Source: Erythrobacter donghaensis (GTDB lineage: Bacteria; Pseudomonadota; Alphaproteobacteria; Sphingomonadales; Sphingomonadaceae). From it: a stretch of DNA of 64,000 bases. The stretch covers positions 186,001 through 250,000 of the forward strand of contig NZ_MUYG01000009.1 in the NCBI RefSeq assembly GCF_002155425.1. Direction: 5' to 3'. A program made the translations under genes and the position numbers. The stretch's first letter is position 1; each line of letters starts with the position of its first letter. Below are positions 29,313 to 38,725 of this stretch, piece after piece. The notes beneath the pieces are model-generated. The model ran no database searches and had not been told where the DNA came from. It saw only the letters and a list, made by a program, of their open reading frames with translations.

Positions 29313-31307
29313 ATGGCGCAAGAACAGCAGGCCAGATCGTCGTTCATGCACAAGCTGCTGCACGACAAGACCGCCAACACGCTCGCGATTTCCGCAGCGG
29401 CCTTGCTTCCGCTGATGGCCATGGTCGGCGGCGGGATCGATGCAAGCCGCTATTACATGACAGCCGCGCGCATGCAGGCCGCGTGCGACGCCGGTGCGCT
29501 CGCCGCACGGCGGGCGATGACCGACGACAACTTCACCAGCGCGCACCGCCAGATCGGTCTCAATTTCTTCGACCAGAACTTCAACGATGGCATGTTCGGC
29601 GTCGACAGCCGCGTCCGCGATTACACCAGCGACGGCGAGGGCAAGGTGACCGGCTCGGCGACCGGCGTCCTGCCCGCCTCGATCATGGCGGCCTTCGGCT
29701 ATGACGAATTCAACATTTCGGTGACCTGTTCGGCCGAGATCAACATCTCGAACACCGATATCATGTTCGTGCTCGATACCACCGGATCGATGGCTGATTG
29801 TCCGGCGACTTCGGGATGCAACTCCGGCCCCGGCTCCAAGATCGTCGCGCTGCGCGAAGCGGTGATGGGTTTCTACGACACCGTCGAGGCTGCCACATCC
29901 TCGAGCGCGCAGGTGCGCTATGGCCTCGTGCCCTATTCGCAGCAGGTCAATGTCGGATTCTCGCTGCCGCGCGCCTACATGGCCAACGAGCATTCCTACC
30001 AGTCGCGCGTGCCGATCTACGAGGTCGTAGAAACCGTTATTCCGGGCAACGGGGTGAGGGTCGGCGACGACATCTTGATCTCGCAGCAGACCGAATGGAT
30101 CACGCGCCTGACCACCAACCTCGGCTCGACGATTCAGAGCGACTACTATTACAACAACCGCCCCGGTCGTCCGAACAACAATGACAATGCCGACCGGACG
30201 CTCTGCCAATCGACCAATCGCGGGACCTACACGGTCGGAAGCCAGACTTGGACTGTCAGTGCAACCGTCTATGTGCGTGAGCAATATCCCTCTGCACCAA
30301 TCGACACGCAGGCAGGCTGCCGCGGCACGGTTCGAAAGACCCGCAAGGCGACGCAGGATGATGTGATCCCTGATCGCACTGAACAATCGATCCGCTTTGC
30401 CTATTGGCGCTACTGTCAGGTCGACACCACCGACGACACGCCTTGTGATGTCGTCAACCCAGCGGGCAGCCCTGCTTCGTGGGAGACGGTCGATCTCTCC
30501 ACGCTCTATGACGATAATCAGATCGATCTGCCGACCGGCACCAACGGCGCATTCGAAACGCACACCTGGACTGGCTGCGTCGAGGAGCCGAGCACGGTGC
30601 TGACCGACAATTACAGCCCGATCCCGGCGGCAGCGTACGATCTCAACATCAATCTGGTGCCAGCTAACGAATCGCAGAAATGGAAGCCTTCGCTGAACCG
30701 CGCCGTATGGGAACGGCGCGACTACAGCAACAACCGCACCACGGGCTACCGCAACATCAACGCCGACCAGGCCCGGCCGGGCTGGGTCTGCCCGCGTCCG
30801 GCGCGCAAGCTGTCCGAGATCAGCCGCACCGACCTGCAGGCCTACCTCGACGCGCTGAACGCCACCGGCCAGACCTATCACGACATCGGCATGCTGTGGG
30901 GAGCGCGCTTCCTCAGCCCGCGCGGTCTGTTCGCCGCAGAGAACACGACCGCGCCGAACGGTGATGCGATTGCGCGGCACATCGTGTTCATGACCGACGG
31001 TGTGCAGGTCAACAATGTCGAGAACTATTCGACCCACGGGATCGAATGGTGGGATCGCCGGATCAGCGGTGACGGCAACTCGAGCCGTGAATTCAACCGC
31101 CGCGCTTCGCGTCTGCAGGCCATCTGCCGCGCCGCGCAGCAGGAGAATATCACGGTCTGGGTGGTGGCCTTCGGCACGGCATTGACCCAGAACCTGGTCG
31201 ATTGCGCATCGCCGGGGCGTGCCTTCCAGGCGAACGACTCCGCGACGCTCAACGCCCGGTTCCAGGAAATCGCCCAGAAAATCGCCGCACTGAGGCTCAC
31301 GTCATGA
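29313..31307 (+). CDS. TadG-like pilus assembly protein with von Willebrand A domain
   Basis: A 664-residue envelope protein. A basic start and one helix (NTLAISAAALLPLMAMVGGGIDASRYY, residues about 25-50) form the TadG/TadE-like N-terminal anchor. A von Willebrand A domain begins near residue 148 with the metal-site motif LDTTGSM, continues to VPYSQQVNVG, and resumes at VFMTDGVQVN near 558, with about 340 residues inserted in between. SD-like AGGGGAAGGG precedes ATG 29313. It is followed by two TadE-like genes in ATGA overlaps. Function is inferred as surface pilus or adhesion; other tad genes are not in the window. Confidence 0.82.
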   Translation: MAQEQQARSSFMHKLLHDKTANTLAISAAALLPLMAMVGGGIDASRYYMTAARMQAACDAGALAARRAMTDDNFTSAHRQIGLNFFDQNFNDGMFGVDSRVRDYTSDGEGKVTGSATGVLPASIMAAFGYDEFNISVTCSAEINISNTDIMFVLDTTGSMADCPATSGCNSGPGSKIVALREAVMGFYDTVEAATSSSAQVRYGLVPYSQQVNVGFSLPRAYMANEHSYQSRVPIYEVVETVIPGNGVRVGDDILISQQTEWITRLTTNLGSTIQSDYYYNNRPGRPNNNDNADRTLCQSTNRGTYTVGSQTWTVSATVYVREQYPSAPIDTQAGCRGTVRKTRKATQDDVIPDRTEQSIRFAYWRYCQVDTTDDTPCDVVNPAGSPASWETVDLSTLYDDNQIDLPTGTNGAFETHTWTGCVEEPSTVLTDNYSPIPAAAYDLNINLVPANESQKWKPSLNRAVWERRDYSNNRTTGYRNINADQARPGWVCPRPARKLSEISRTDLQAYLDALNATGQTYHDIGMLWGARFLSPRGLFAAENTTAPNGDAIARHIVFMTDGVQVNNVENYSTHGIEWWDRRISGDGNSSREFNRRASRLQAICRAAQQENITVWVVAFGTALTQNLVDCASPGRAFQANDSATLNARFQEIAQKIAALRLTS

Positions 31308-31939
31308 TCCGCCGCCTGTCTTCCGCCCGTGCCGCGCTGCGTCGGCTGAACGCCGACAGCAGCGGGGCAACCCTTGTGGAATTCGCCTTCGTCGGGCCGG
31401 TGCTGATCCTGATGATCCTGGGCCTGTTCGACATCGCGCACACGCAATACACCAGTTCGGTGTTGCACGGCGCGATGCAGAAGGCGGGGCGTGATCTGAC
31501 GCTTGAGAACGCCAATGGCCGGCAGGCAGCGATCGACACGCGGGTGCGCCAGCAGATCGAGACTGTCATGCCCTCGGGCGCACAGGTCGACTTCATAAAG
31601 CTTTCCCACGCCGACTTTGCCGACATCGGCGAGCCGGAGGACATTCTGGGCGACGATCCAAGCAACGCGGCAGGCAACGGGGTTTGCGAAGGCGCGAAGA
31701 ACGAGCGCTATATCGACGCCAACAACAACGGTCGCTGGGATGCCGACCGCGGCAAGACCGGGATCGGCGGCGCACGCGATGCCGTGCTCTTCACCGCCCG
31801 CGTCACCTATCCGCGCATGTTCCCGCTGTTCACCATGACGGGCATGCCGCGCAACGTTACGCTTGAGGCGTCGACCGTGCTGCGCAACCAGCCCTTCGAC
31901 GAACAGGACAAGACGAGAATCGAGAGGAATTGTCCATGA
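31304..31939 (+). CDS. TadE-like protein with a calcium-loop-like motif
   Basis: A 211-residue protein of the TadE family of pseudopilin-like proteins. The prepilin-like segment SSGATLVEFAFVGPVLILMILGLFDIAH begins near residue 19, with the family's glutamate in LVEFAF. After it is an extracytoplasmic domain with an acidic loop D-A-N-N-N-G-R-W-D-A-D-R-G that resembles a calcium-binding D-x-N-x-D-G repeat. It overlaps the upstream TadG-like gene and the downstream TadE-like gene by ATGA. It is probably assembled at the envelope with its two neighbours. Confidence 0.82.
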   Translation: MIRRLSSARAALRRLNADSSGATLVEFAFVGPVLILMILGLFDIAHTQYTSSVLHGAMQKAGRDLTLENANGRQAAIDTRVRQQIETVMPSGAQVDFIKLSHADFADIGEPEDILGDDPSNAAGNGVCEGAKNERYIDANNNGRWDADRGKTGIGGARDAVLFTARVTYPRMFPLFTMTGMPRNVTLEASTVLRNQPFDEQDKTRIERNCP

Positions 31940-32625
31940 CGAAAGCCGCTCTGGCCACGCCTCTGTCCCGTACGCGCCGGTTCGCGCGCCGACTGCGGGG
32001 CGATACCTCGGGTCTGGCGCTGATCGAGTTCGCCTTTGCCGCTCCGCTGGTTCTCGGCATGGGGATGCTCGGCACCGAGACCGCCTATCTGGTGATCACC
32101 CACCTTCAGGTCAGCCAGATCGCGATGCAGGTTGCCGACAACGCCTCGCGCGTGGGTGAAGAAGACGTGCTGAATGCGCGCAAGGTATACGAGCGCGATG
32201 TCGCCGCCACCCTGATCGGGGCCGAAAAGCTCGGCGACAATATCGACATCTTCGAACAGGGCCGGGTGATCGTCTCCAGCCTCCAGCAGAATGCGCAGGG
32301 CGGCCAGTGGATCGCCTGGCAGCGCTGCCGCGGGGCGAAGGTCTACAACTCCACATACGGCGTTCAGGGCGCAGGCGCGACGGGAACGTCGTTCCCCGGC
32401 ATGGGCACGTCGGGCCGCTATATCACCGCCTCGCCAGGCACGGCTGTGATGTTTGTCGAGGTGGCTTACGATTTCGAATCGATCACCCCGCTCGACCTCT
32501 TCGACGGGCGCGAGATCGTCTATACGGCGGCTTTCAATGTGCGCGACAACCGCGACCTGACCCAGCTCTATACCGGCGGTCCCGTCGCGCGCTGCAACAC
32601 CTATTCGGCGGCCCGCCCGACCTGA
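31936..32625 (+). CDS. TadE-like membrane protein
   Basis: A 229-residue protein. The N-terminal basic segment is followed by DTSGLALIEFAFAAPLVLGMGMLGTETAYLV, a TadE-type hydrophobic segment with its conserved glutamate. The rest is extracytoplasmic; it contains a Gly/Thr-rich stretch near residues 150-170 and two cysteines (QRCRG and VARCNTY), which could pair. The start overlaps the preceding gene by ATGA. It is the last gene of the three-gene TadG/TadE operon and convergent with pdhB, 24 bp away. Confidence 0.82.
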   Translation: MTKAALATPLSRTRRFARRLRGDTSGLALIEFAFAAPLVLGMGMLGTETAYLVITHLQVSQIAMQVADNASRVGEEDVLNARKVYERDVAATLIGAEKLGDNIDIFEQGRVIVSSLQQNAQGGQWIAWQRCRGAKVYNSTYGVQGAGATGTSFPGMGTSGRYITASPGTAVMFVEVAYDFESITPLDLFDGREIVYTAAFNVRDNRDLTQLYTGGPVARCNTYSAARPT

Positions 32626-32649
32626 CAACAGGCCGGGCGGCGCAGGGCC

Positions 32650-34014
32650 TTACGCCTTGTAGCAAACCTTGCGGGCGGCCTCGGCGATCCGCGCGGCATC
32701 GACCAGCGCGAGCTTTTCGAGATTGGCTGCATAGGGCAGCGGCACGTCCTCGTTGCACACCCGCAGCACCGGCGCATCGAGGTGGTCGAACCCCTCCTCC
32801 ATGCAAATGCTGATGATTTCCGACGCGATCGAGCAGGTCGGCCACCCTTCTTCGGCCACGATCAGCCGGTTGGTCTTGGCAAGGCTTTCGAGCACCGTCT
32901 GCTTGTCGAGCGGGCGCAGCGTGCGCAGGTCGATCACCTCGGCATCGATCCCCTCGTCCGCCAGCGTCGCCGCGGCATCGAGGGCGAGGCCCACGCCGAT
33001 CGAATAGCTGACGATGGTGACATCCGCCCCTTCGCGCACGATCCGCGCCTTGCCGATGGGGAGCACGTAATCCTCGACATCGGGAACGTCGAAGCTGCGG
33101 CCATAGACCAGCTCGTTTTCGAGGAACACGACCGGATCCTCACAGCGGATCGCGGCCTTCATCAGTCCCTTCGCATCAGCCGCGTCATAGGGCGCGATCA
33201 CGATCAGGCCCGGCACACTCGCATACCACGGCCCGTAATTCTGCGAGTGCTGCGCACCGACGCGCGAAGCCGCGCCGTTGGGCCCGCGGAACACGATCGG
33301 GCAGCGCATCTGGCCGCCCGACATGTAATTGGTCTTGGCGGCCGAGTTGATGATGTGGTCGATCGCCTGCATCGCGAAATTGAAGGTCATGAACTCGACG
33401 ATCGGACGCAGGCCGCCCATCGCCGCGCCCGTGCCGATACCGGCAAAGCCATATTCGGTGATCGGCGTGTCGATGACGCGCTTGGGGCCGAATTCGGCGA
33501 GCAGGCCTTGCGTGACCTTGTAGGCGCCCTGATACTCGGCAACTTCCTCGCCCATCACGAAGACGCGGCCATCGGCGCGCATTTCCTCGGCCATGGCATC
33601 GCGCAGCGCCTCGCGCACGGTGGTGCTGGTGAAGCTGGTGCCTTCGGGAAGCTCGGGGTCACGCGCCGGTTCGGCCTTGGCCTTGAGCGGCTCGGCAGGC
33701 TTGGCGGCTTCTTCCTTCTCGGCCTTTTCGGCAGGTTCTTCAGCCGGTGCGGGCGCGGAGGCAGGCTCCTCCCCTTCCCCCGTGATCAGCGCGATCACCG
33801 CGCCCACGGCCACGTCCTCGGTCCCGGCGGGCACGAGGATCTTCTCCAGCACGCCTTCGTCGATGGCTTCGAATTCCATCGTCGCCTTGTCGGTCTCGAT
33901 TTCGGCGATGATATCGCCCGGCTCGATCCGGTCGCCTTCCTGCTTGAGCCACTTGGCGAGCGTGCCCTGCTCCATCGTCGGCGAGAGCGCCGGCATCTTC
34001 AGTTCGATCCCCAT
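32650..34014 (-). CDS. pdhB: Pyruvate dehydrogenase E1 beta with N-terminal lipoyl domain
   Basis: A 454-residue beta subunit of pyruvate dehydrogenase E1. Residues 1-80 form a lipoyl domain with the modified lysine in [10 protein letters not shown]; an Ala/Pro/Glu-rich linker (about 80-125) leads to a transketolase-type beta domain with [43 protein letters not shown] and a C-terminal transketolase domain. A lipoyl domain on E1 beta is usual in alphaproteobacteria. The modification depends on LipA, encoded at 20.2 kb. It starts three bases after pdhA. Confidence 0.95.
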   Translation of the reverse strand: MGIELKMPALSPTMEQGTLAKWLKQEGDRIEPGDIIAEIETDKATMEFEAIDEGVLEKILVPAGTEDVAVGAVIALITGEGEEPASAPAPAEEPAEKAEKEEAAKPAEPLKAKAEPARDPELPEGTSFTSTTVREALRDAMAEEMRADGRVFVMGEEVAEYQGAYKVTQGLLAEFGPKRVIDTPITEYGFAGIGTGAAMGGLRPIVEFMTFNFAMQAIDHIINSAAKTNYMSGGQMRCPIVFRGPNGAASRVGAQHSQNYGPWYASVPGLIVIAPYDAADAKGLMKAAIRCEDPVVFLENELVYGRSFDVPDVEDYVLPIGKARIVREGADVTIVSYSIGVGLALDAAATLADEGIDAEVIDLRTLRPLDKQTVLESLAKTNRLIVAEEGWPTCSIASEIISICMEEGFDHLDAPVLRVCNEDVPLPYAANLEKLALVDAARIAEAARKVCYKA

Positions 34015-34017
34015 GGC

Positions 34018-35097
34018 TCAATACTCCTCCACCAGAACATCGGTGTAGAGTTCGCTCGGCGCGGGCTCGGGCGAGGTTTCGGCGAAATCGGCGGCTTCTG
34101 CCACCTGCGCACGGATCGCCTTGTCGATGGCTTTCAATTCGTCCTCGGTCTTGCCGGTCTCGATCAGGGTCTTCTTGAGCCCTTCGATCGGATCGTGGTG
34201 GTCGCGCTGTTCCTGCACTTCCTCGCGGGTGCGGTATTTGGCCGGGTCTGACATCGAGTGCCCGCGATAGCGATAGGTGTTGCACTCCATCAGCACCGGG
34301 CCCTTGCCCGCACGCACATGAGCGAAAGCGACTTCGGCGGCGGCGCGCACTTCAAGCACGTCCATGCCGTTCACTTCCATCCCGGGAATGCGGAAGGCTG
34401 TGCCCCGGCGGTAGAAGCGGGTTTCGGCGGAGGACCGCTTGGTCGCGGTGCCCATCGCGTACTGGTTGTCCTCGACCACGAAGACGATCGGCAGGTTCCA
34501 GAGCGCGGCCATGTTGAAGGTCTCGTAGACCTGCCCCTGGTTCGCCGCACCGTCGCCGAAATAGGCGAGGCACAGCCCGCCATCCTCGTTGTACTGGTGC
34601 GCGAGCGCGAGGCCCCCGCCCAGCGCCACCTGCGCGCCGACGATGCCGTGGCCGCCGTAGAATTTGTGCTCGGTCGAGAACATGTGCATCGACCCGCCCT
34701 TGCCCTTGGAAATCCCGGCCTCGCGCCCGGTCAGCTCGGCCATGATCACCTTGGGATCGATCCCGTAGGCGAGCATGTGGCCGTGATCGCGGTAGCCGGT
34801 GATGACAGAGTCATGATCATTGTCGAGCGCTGACTGCAAGCCGATCGCGACCGCTTCCTGCCCGATATAGAGGTGGCAGAACCCGCCGATCAGGCCGAGG
34901 CCGTAAAGCTGGCCCGCCTTCTCCTCGAACCGCCGGATCAGCAGCATCTGACGGTAGAATTCCAGCATCTCCTCGTCGGAGGCGGCATAGCGCTTCTTGG
35001 CTTCGAAAGCCTCTTGCAGCGAATGGAGCAGGAAATCGGAATCATCCGCAGCTGCGGATGCTTTTGCAGGCTTTTTTGCCAAGGTCTTATCCCTCAC
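34018..35097 (-). CDS. pdhA: Pyruvate dehydrogenase E1 alpha
   Basis: A 359-residue thiamine-diphosphate-binding subunit that decarboxylates pyruvate. The TPP motif is AYFGDGAANQGQVYETFNMAALWNLPIVFVVEDN; other family segments are GFCHLYIGQEA, YRDHGHMLA, KGKGGSMHMF and YRYRGHSMSDPAKYR with the regulated serine region. The first 25 residues are Lys/Ala-rich. The start is GTG at 35097; no ATG lies at a better position. It follows the ftsB-like gene and precedes pdhB. Confidence 0.94.
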   Translation of the reverse strand: MRDKTLAKKPAKASAAADDSDFLLHSLQEAFEAKKRYAASDEEMLEFYRQMLLIRRFEEKAGQLYGLGLIGGFCHLYIGQEAVAIGLQSALDNDHDSVITGYRDHGHMLAYGIDPKVIMAELTGREAGISKGKGGSMHMFSTEHKFYGGHGIVGAQVALGGGLALAHQYNEDGGLCLAYFGDGAANQGQVYETFNMAALWNLPIVFVVEDNQYAMGTATKRSSAETRFYRRGTAFRIPGMEVNGMDVLEVRAAAEVAFAHVRAGKGPVLMECNTYRYRGHSMSDPAKYRTREEVQEQRDHHDPIEGLKKTLIETGKTEDELKAIDKAIRAQVAEAADFAETSPEPAPSELYTDVLVEEY

Positions 35098-35228
35098 TTT
35101 GGCGCACTCATGGGGAGGAGAAGCGCATCACTGTCCTATAGGCAGGGAGAGGGGCGCGGTGCAACGCCAAGCCGTAGCGGAAAATGCAACACGCATACGA
35201 AATCAGGATGTCCGGCTGTGAGCCGGGC

Positions 35229-35531
35229 TCACTCGTCGTCGAGCGTGATGACGACTTCGTCCTCGCGCATCACGCCCAGCTGATCGCGCACCAGCTCGCT
35301 CGCCAGATCGGGATCAGCCGCTTCGGGATCGAGCAGCATCACGCGGTTGCGCAGCGCATCACGCTTGGCTGAAAGCTGGGCGATCTCGGTCTCGCGCTGC
35401 TGGAGCGCGGCGGCGTTTTCGCTCCAGGCGAGCAGCCCGGTCGGCCCGGCCACGGCATAGCCTGCCAGCAGCAGCAGGCCGCACAGGGCCACCACGCGCT
35501 TCAGCCTGTTGTCCGTCCCCGGTTTACGCAT
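35229..35531 (-). CDS. ftsB: FtsB/DivIC-like septum formation protein
   Basis: A 100-residue bitopic membrane protein: basic N terminus (MRKPGTDNRLKR), one helix (VVALCGLLLLAGYAVAG), then a coiled coil (LQQRETEIAQLSAKRDALRNRVMLL) and an acidic tail ending VITLDDE. This is the FtsB/DivIC architecture, part of the FtsQLB divisome complex. ATG at 35531 gives the standard size. The gene precedes pdhA as in many alphaproteobacteria, where enolase often lies upstream; here an acyl-CoA dehydrogenase gene is in that place. Confidence 0.82.
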   Translation of the reverse strand: MRKPGTDNRLKRVVALCGLLLLAGYAVAGPTGLLAWSENAAALQQRETEIAQLSAKRDALRNRVMLLDPEAADPDLASELVRDQLGVMREDEVVITLDDE

Positions 35532-35636
35532 GTCGCGAAAGATCCCCTTGCCGCCAGATTTCACAGAATCACACTTGGCGTGTCGCTGCAAGAGCAATGC
35601 GCTGCAATGCGCACAAATCCTTGCGGATTGATCCGC

Positions 35637-36800
35637 TCAGTAGCTGCGCGGCAGGCCCAGTACATGTTCGGCGAGGTATGACAGGATCAGATTGGTCGAG
35701 ATCGGCGCGACGGTATAGAGCCTCGCCTCGCGGAACTTGCGCTCGACATCATATTCCTCGGCAAAGCCGAAGCCGCCGAAGGTCTGCACGCACATGTCCG
35801 CCGCCGCCCAGCTGGCTTCCGAGGCGAGCAGCTTGGCCATATTGGCCTCCTCGCCGGGATTGCCGCCCTCGTCATAGACCCGCGCGGCATGGTGCACCAT
35901 CAGCTCGGCGGCGCGCATCTGGGCGTAGCAGCGCGCGATCGGGAACTGGACGCCCTGGTTCTGGCCGATGGGGCGCGCGAAGACAGAGCGGTCCTTGGCG
36001 TAGCCGGTGGCCTTTTCGATGAACCACTTGGCATCCCCGATGCACTCGGCGGCGATCAGGATGCGCTCGGCATTCATCCCGGAGAGAATATATCGGAAGC
36101 CCTTCCCCTCCTCGCCCACCAGCGCGCTGGCCGGAATGCGCAGATCGTCGAAGAACACCTCGCAGGACGAATGATTCATCATCGTGCGGATCGGCTTGAC
36201 GGTCATGCCGTTCCCGAGCGCCTCGCCCATCTCGACGAGGAAGATCGACAACCCCTCCGTCTTGCTGGCCGCTTCCTCGCGCGGGGTGGTGCGGGCGAGC
36301 AGGAGCATCAGGTCGGAATGCTCGGCGCGGCTGGTCCAGATCTTCTGGCCGCTAATGACGTAGTGGTCGCCGTCCCTGACCGCGCGCGTCTTGAGGCTGA
36401 GCGTGTCGGTGCCGCTGGTCGGCTCGGACACGCCGAAAGCCTGCAAGCGCAGCTCTCCGCTGGCAATGCGGGGGAGGTAGGCCGCCTTCTGTTCCTCCGA
36501 GCCGTAACGCAGCAGCGTGTTCATGATATACATCTGCGCATGGGCGGAGGAGCCGTTGCAGCCCGAAGCCTGAATTTCCTCCATGATCACGCAGGCCGCT
36601 TCGAGGCTCAGCCCGCTGCCGCCGTGTTCCACCGGGATCAGCGCGGCGAGGAACCCGGCGCGGGTCAGCGCATCGACGAATTCCGCAGGATACTCCCTCA
36701 CAGTGTCCTTAGCACGCCAGTATTCGCCCGGAAAATCCTCGCACAGGCTCCGCACCGCGCGGCGGATTTCGGCGAGTTCCTGAGTGTCGTGCGCTTGCAT
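35637..36800 (-). CDS. Acyl-CoA dehydrogenase
   Basis: A 387-residue FAD enzyme introducing a 2,3-double bond in acyl-CoA thioesters. Family segments include AFGVSEPTSGTDTLSLKTRAV, ISGQKIWTSRAEHSDL and MCVQTFGGFGFAEEYDVERKFRE. The catalytic base lies in the C-terminal region (GFAEEYDVE). Substrate chain length cannot be told from sequence. It is upstream of the ftsB-like gene with 105 bp between, so it may be transcribed separately. It diverges from the MFS gene, with a 141-bp region between. Confidence 0.9.
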   Translation of the reverse strand: MQAHDTQELAEIRRAVRSLCEDFPGEYWRAKDTVREYPAEFVDALTRAGFLAALIPVEHGGSGLSLEAACVIMEEIQASGCNGSSAHAQMYIMNTLLRYGSEEQKAAYLPRIASGELRLQAFGVSEPTSGTDTLSLKTRAVRDGDHYVISGQKIWTSRAEHSDLMLLLARTTPREEAASKTEGLSIFLVEMGEALGNGMTVKPIRTMMNHSSCEVFFDDLRIPASALVGEEGKGFRYILSGMNAERILIAAECIGDAKWFIEKATGYAKDRSVFARPIGQNQGVQFPIARCYAQMRAAELMVHHAARVYDEGGNPGEEANMAKLLASEASWAAADMCVQTFGGFGFAEEYDVERKFREARLYTVAPISTNLILSYLAEHVLGLPRSY

Positions 36801-36941
36801 GGATAAGCCTGCCTTGAGATCTGCGTCCTGCTGCTAGCCGCCGGACGGGCGAGCGTCCACCTGCCGAGAATGCCAGCGTAATCGATGCGCCATCGAAACA
36901 GCACGCTGACAGCGCCGTACCGATCCGATAGGGCGCGCTTG

Positions 36942-38156
36942 ATGTCTCAACCCGCACCCGGCCCTGCCCGCCTCACCCGTTCGCAGGAATGGGCGCTGAC
37001 CCTGACGATCGCGGTGGTGACGGCCAATGCCTATTACATTCACCCGATCATCGGCGAAGTGGCGCGCGCCTTCGGCGTGGGCGAGGCCGAGATTGGACTG
37101 GTGCCGGCGCTCAACCAGCTGGCGCTGGCGCTGGGCATTCTGCTGCTGCTGCCGCTGGGGGACTTCATGTCCAACCGCAAGCTGTGCCTCGTCTTCGTGG
37201 CGGCGCAGACGGTTTGCCTTGGCGGGATGGTGCTGGCGCCGGATCTCCTGTTGTTCACCGCTGCTTCCACGCTGCTCGGCTTCGTGACGATCGCGCCCTA
37301 CCTGATCCCGGCCTACGCCTCCAAGCGCATCGCGCCCGAGCGGCTGGGGCTCGTCACCGCGCAGCTGACCGCAGCGGTGATTTTCGGCATCCTCGTGGCG
37401 CGGGTGGGCGCGGGGATCGTGGCCGCCTATGCCGATTGGCGCACGGTCTACATCGCCGCTTTCGCGCTGATGGTAGCGGTGACGGCGCTGCTGCCGCTAG
37501 CGATGCGAAGCGAGCCGCCCGCGGCCAAGCGCGCGGAGGCCGGTTACGGCGCCCTGATCGCATCTGTGTTCCGGCTCGCCGCGAGGCACCCCGACACGCA
37601 GATCTCCGCCGCGATACAGGGGCTCAACTTCGGCATCTTCACGGCCAGCTGGCTGGCGCTGGCGCTGCACCTGACGAGCGCCGAGATGGGTTATGGCACG
37701 GATGATGTGGGCCTCTTGGCAGGCGTCGCGGCGATCAGCGTTTTCACCACGCCGAGGCTAGGCCGCTGGGCCGACCGGGTGGGCGCGCGCAAGGCGCGGC
37801 TGGCGGCGGCGGTGGTGCAACTGAGCGGCATCGCGCTGTTCTATCCGCTGGGGTTCAGCATCTGGGGGCTGCTGGTGCCGCTGTTCATCGTTAACATGGT
37901 CGGGCCGACGATCGACGTAACTGGACGCATGACATTGTTTACCCTCGCCCCCGAGATCCGTACCCGCCTGACCACCTCCTACATCGTGGCGATGTTCATC
38001 GGCGGGGCGATCGGCAGTGCGGCGGGAACAGCAGTGTATGACTGGGCCGGATGGGGCGGCACCTGCGCGCTGATGCTGGCGATGTCGGGCTGCGTGCTGG
38101 CGCTGTCCTTCCACGCCGAGCGGCGCTGGCGGCGGTTGCACCCACAAGAGTGGTGA
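36942..38156 (+). CDS. MFS transporter, unknown substrate
   Basis: A 404-residue integral membrane protein with about 12 hydrophobic helices. The region between helices 2 and 3 has GDFMSNRKL, a form of the MFS loop motif, and GRWADRVGARKARL is its equivalent in the second half. It resembles sugar or drug efflux-type MFS proteins but no substrate can be assigned. ATG at 36942 is preferred to the longer frame from 36885. The stop codon lies inside the tRNA-Arg gene on the other strand. Confidence 0.87.
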   Translation: MSQPAPGPARLTRSQEWALTLTIAVVTANAYYIHPIIGEVARAFGVGEAEIGLVPALNQLALALGILLLLPLGDFMSNRKLCLVFVAAQTVCLGGMVLAPDLLLFTAASTLLGFVTIAPYLIPAYASKRIAPERLGLVTAQLTAAVIFGILVARVGAGIVAAYADWRTVYIAAFALMVAVTALLPLAMRSEPPAAKRAEAGYGALIASVFRLAARHPDTQISAAIQGLNFGIFTASWLALALHLTSAEMGYGTDDVGLLAGVAAISVFTTPRLGRWADRVGARKARLAAAVVQLSGIALFYPLGFSIWGLLVPLFIVNMVGPTIDVTGRMTLFTLAPEIRTRLTTSYIVAMFIGGAIGSAAGTAVYDWAGWGGTCALMLAMSGCVLALSFHAERRWRRLHPQEW

Positions 38157-38227
38157 CCCCGGCGCGATTCGAACGCGCGGCCCCCAGATTAGGAATCTGG
38201 TGCTCTATCCGGCTGAGCTACGGGGTC
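38151..38227 (-). tRNA. tRNA-Arg (anticodon CCT)
   Basis: On the minus strand a full cloverleaf is present: GACCCCG/CGGGGTC acceptor stem, D arm with GTAGCTCAGCCGGATAGAGC, anticodon stem CCAGA/TCTGG with loop TTCCTAA (anticodon CCT), T arm GCGCG TTCGAAT CGCGC, discriminator A and encoded CCA. Its 3' end overlaps the last six bases of the convergent MFS gene. Confidence 0.97.
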
Positions 38228-38260
38228 CCGAGGCGCTTCATAGCACCCCGCGCTTCCCGT

Positions 38261-38725
38261 TCAATTCAACTTTTCGGGCGGCGCGACCGGGAACGGCAGC
38301 GGGGCGACTGGCACGCCTTCCTCGATCAGAGCCTTGGCTTCGGCGAGGCTGGCCTGCCCGTGGATCGGGGCCTCGTCACGCTCCCCATAATGCATCTTGC
38401 GGGTTTCCTCGGCGAACTTCTCGCCGACCCATGTCGAAGCCTTGAGCGCCTCGGCCTGCGCCTTGGCGAGCTGGTGCAGCGCCTTTTGCACCTCGGGCGG
38501 CATCGGCGTGTTGGCCATTGGGCGCGTCTCGGGCGGCAGCACCTCCTGCCGGGCATTGCCCTTGGCAGGCACGGCAGGCGCCATCGGTGCCTTCACCACT
38601 TCGGCACACCCGCAATGCGGGCACGCCAGCAACCCGCGCGCGCGCTGGTCGTCGTAATCGGCTGAGGAACCGAACCACCCCTCGAACCGGTGGCCTTGCG
38701 TGCAGGAAAGGTCGAAGACGATCAT
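38261..38725 (-). CDS. DUF1178 protein with zinc-ribbon-like N terminus
   Basis: A 154-residue protein of the alphaproteobacterial DUF1178 family. The N terminus (MIVFDLSCTQGHRFEGWFGS) and CPHCGC give cysteine pairs that probably bind zinc; the rest is helical with KALHQLAKAQAEALKASTWVGEKFAEETRKMHYGE. Function unknown. The ATG overlaps the nitrilase stop (ATGA), so it is translated with the nitrilase and glutaredoxin genes. Confidence 0.88.
   Translation of the reverse strand: MIVFDLSCTQGHRFEGWFGSSADYDDQRARGLLACPHCGCAEVVKAPMAPAVPAKGNARQEVLPPETRPMANTPMPPEVQKALHQLAKAQAEALKASTWVGEKFAEETRKMHYGERDEAPIHGQASLAEAKALIEEGVPVAPLPFPVAPPEKLN

Noticed and set aside
29241..31037. 598-codon minus-strand frame opposite the TadG-like gene
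   Set aside because: The plus-strand gene has a signal, a metal-site motif and ATGA coupling; the antisense frame has no recognisable features.
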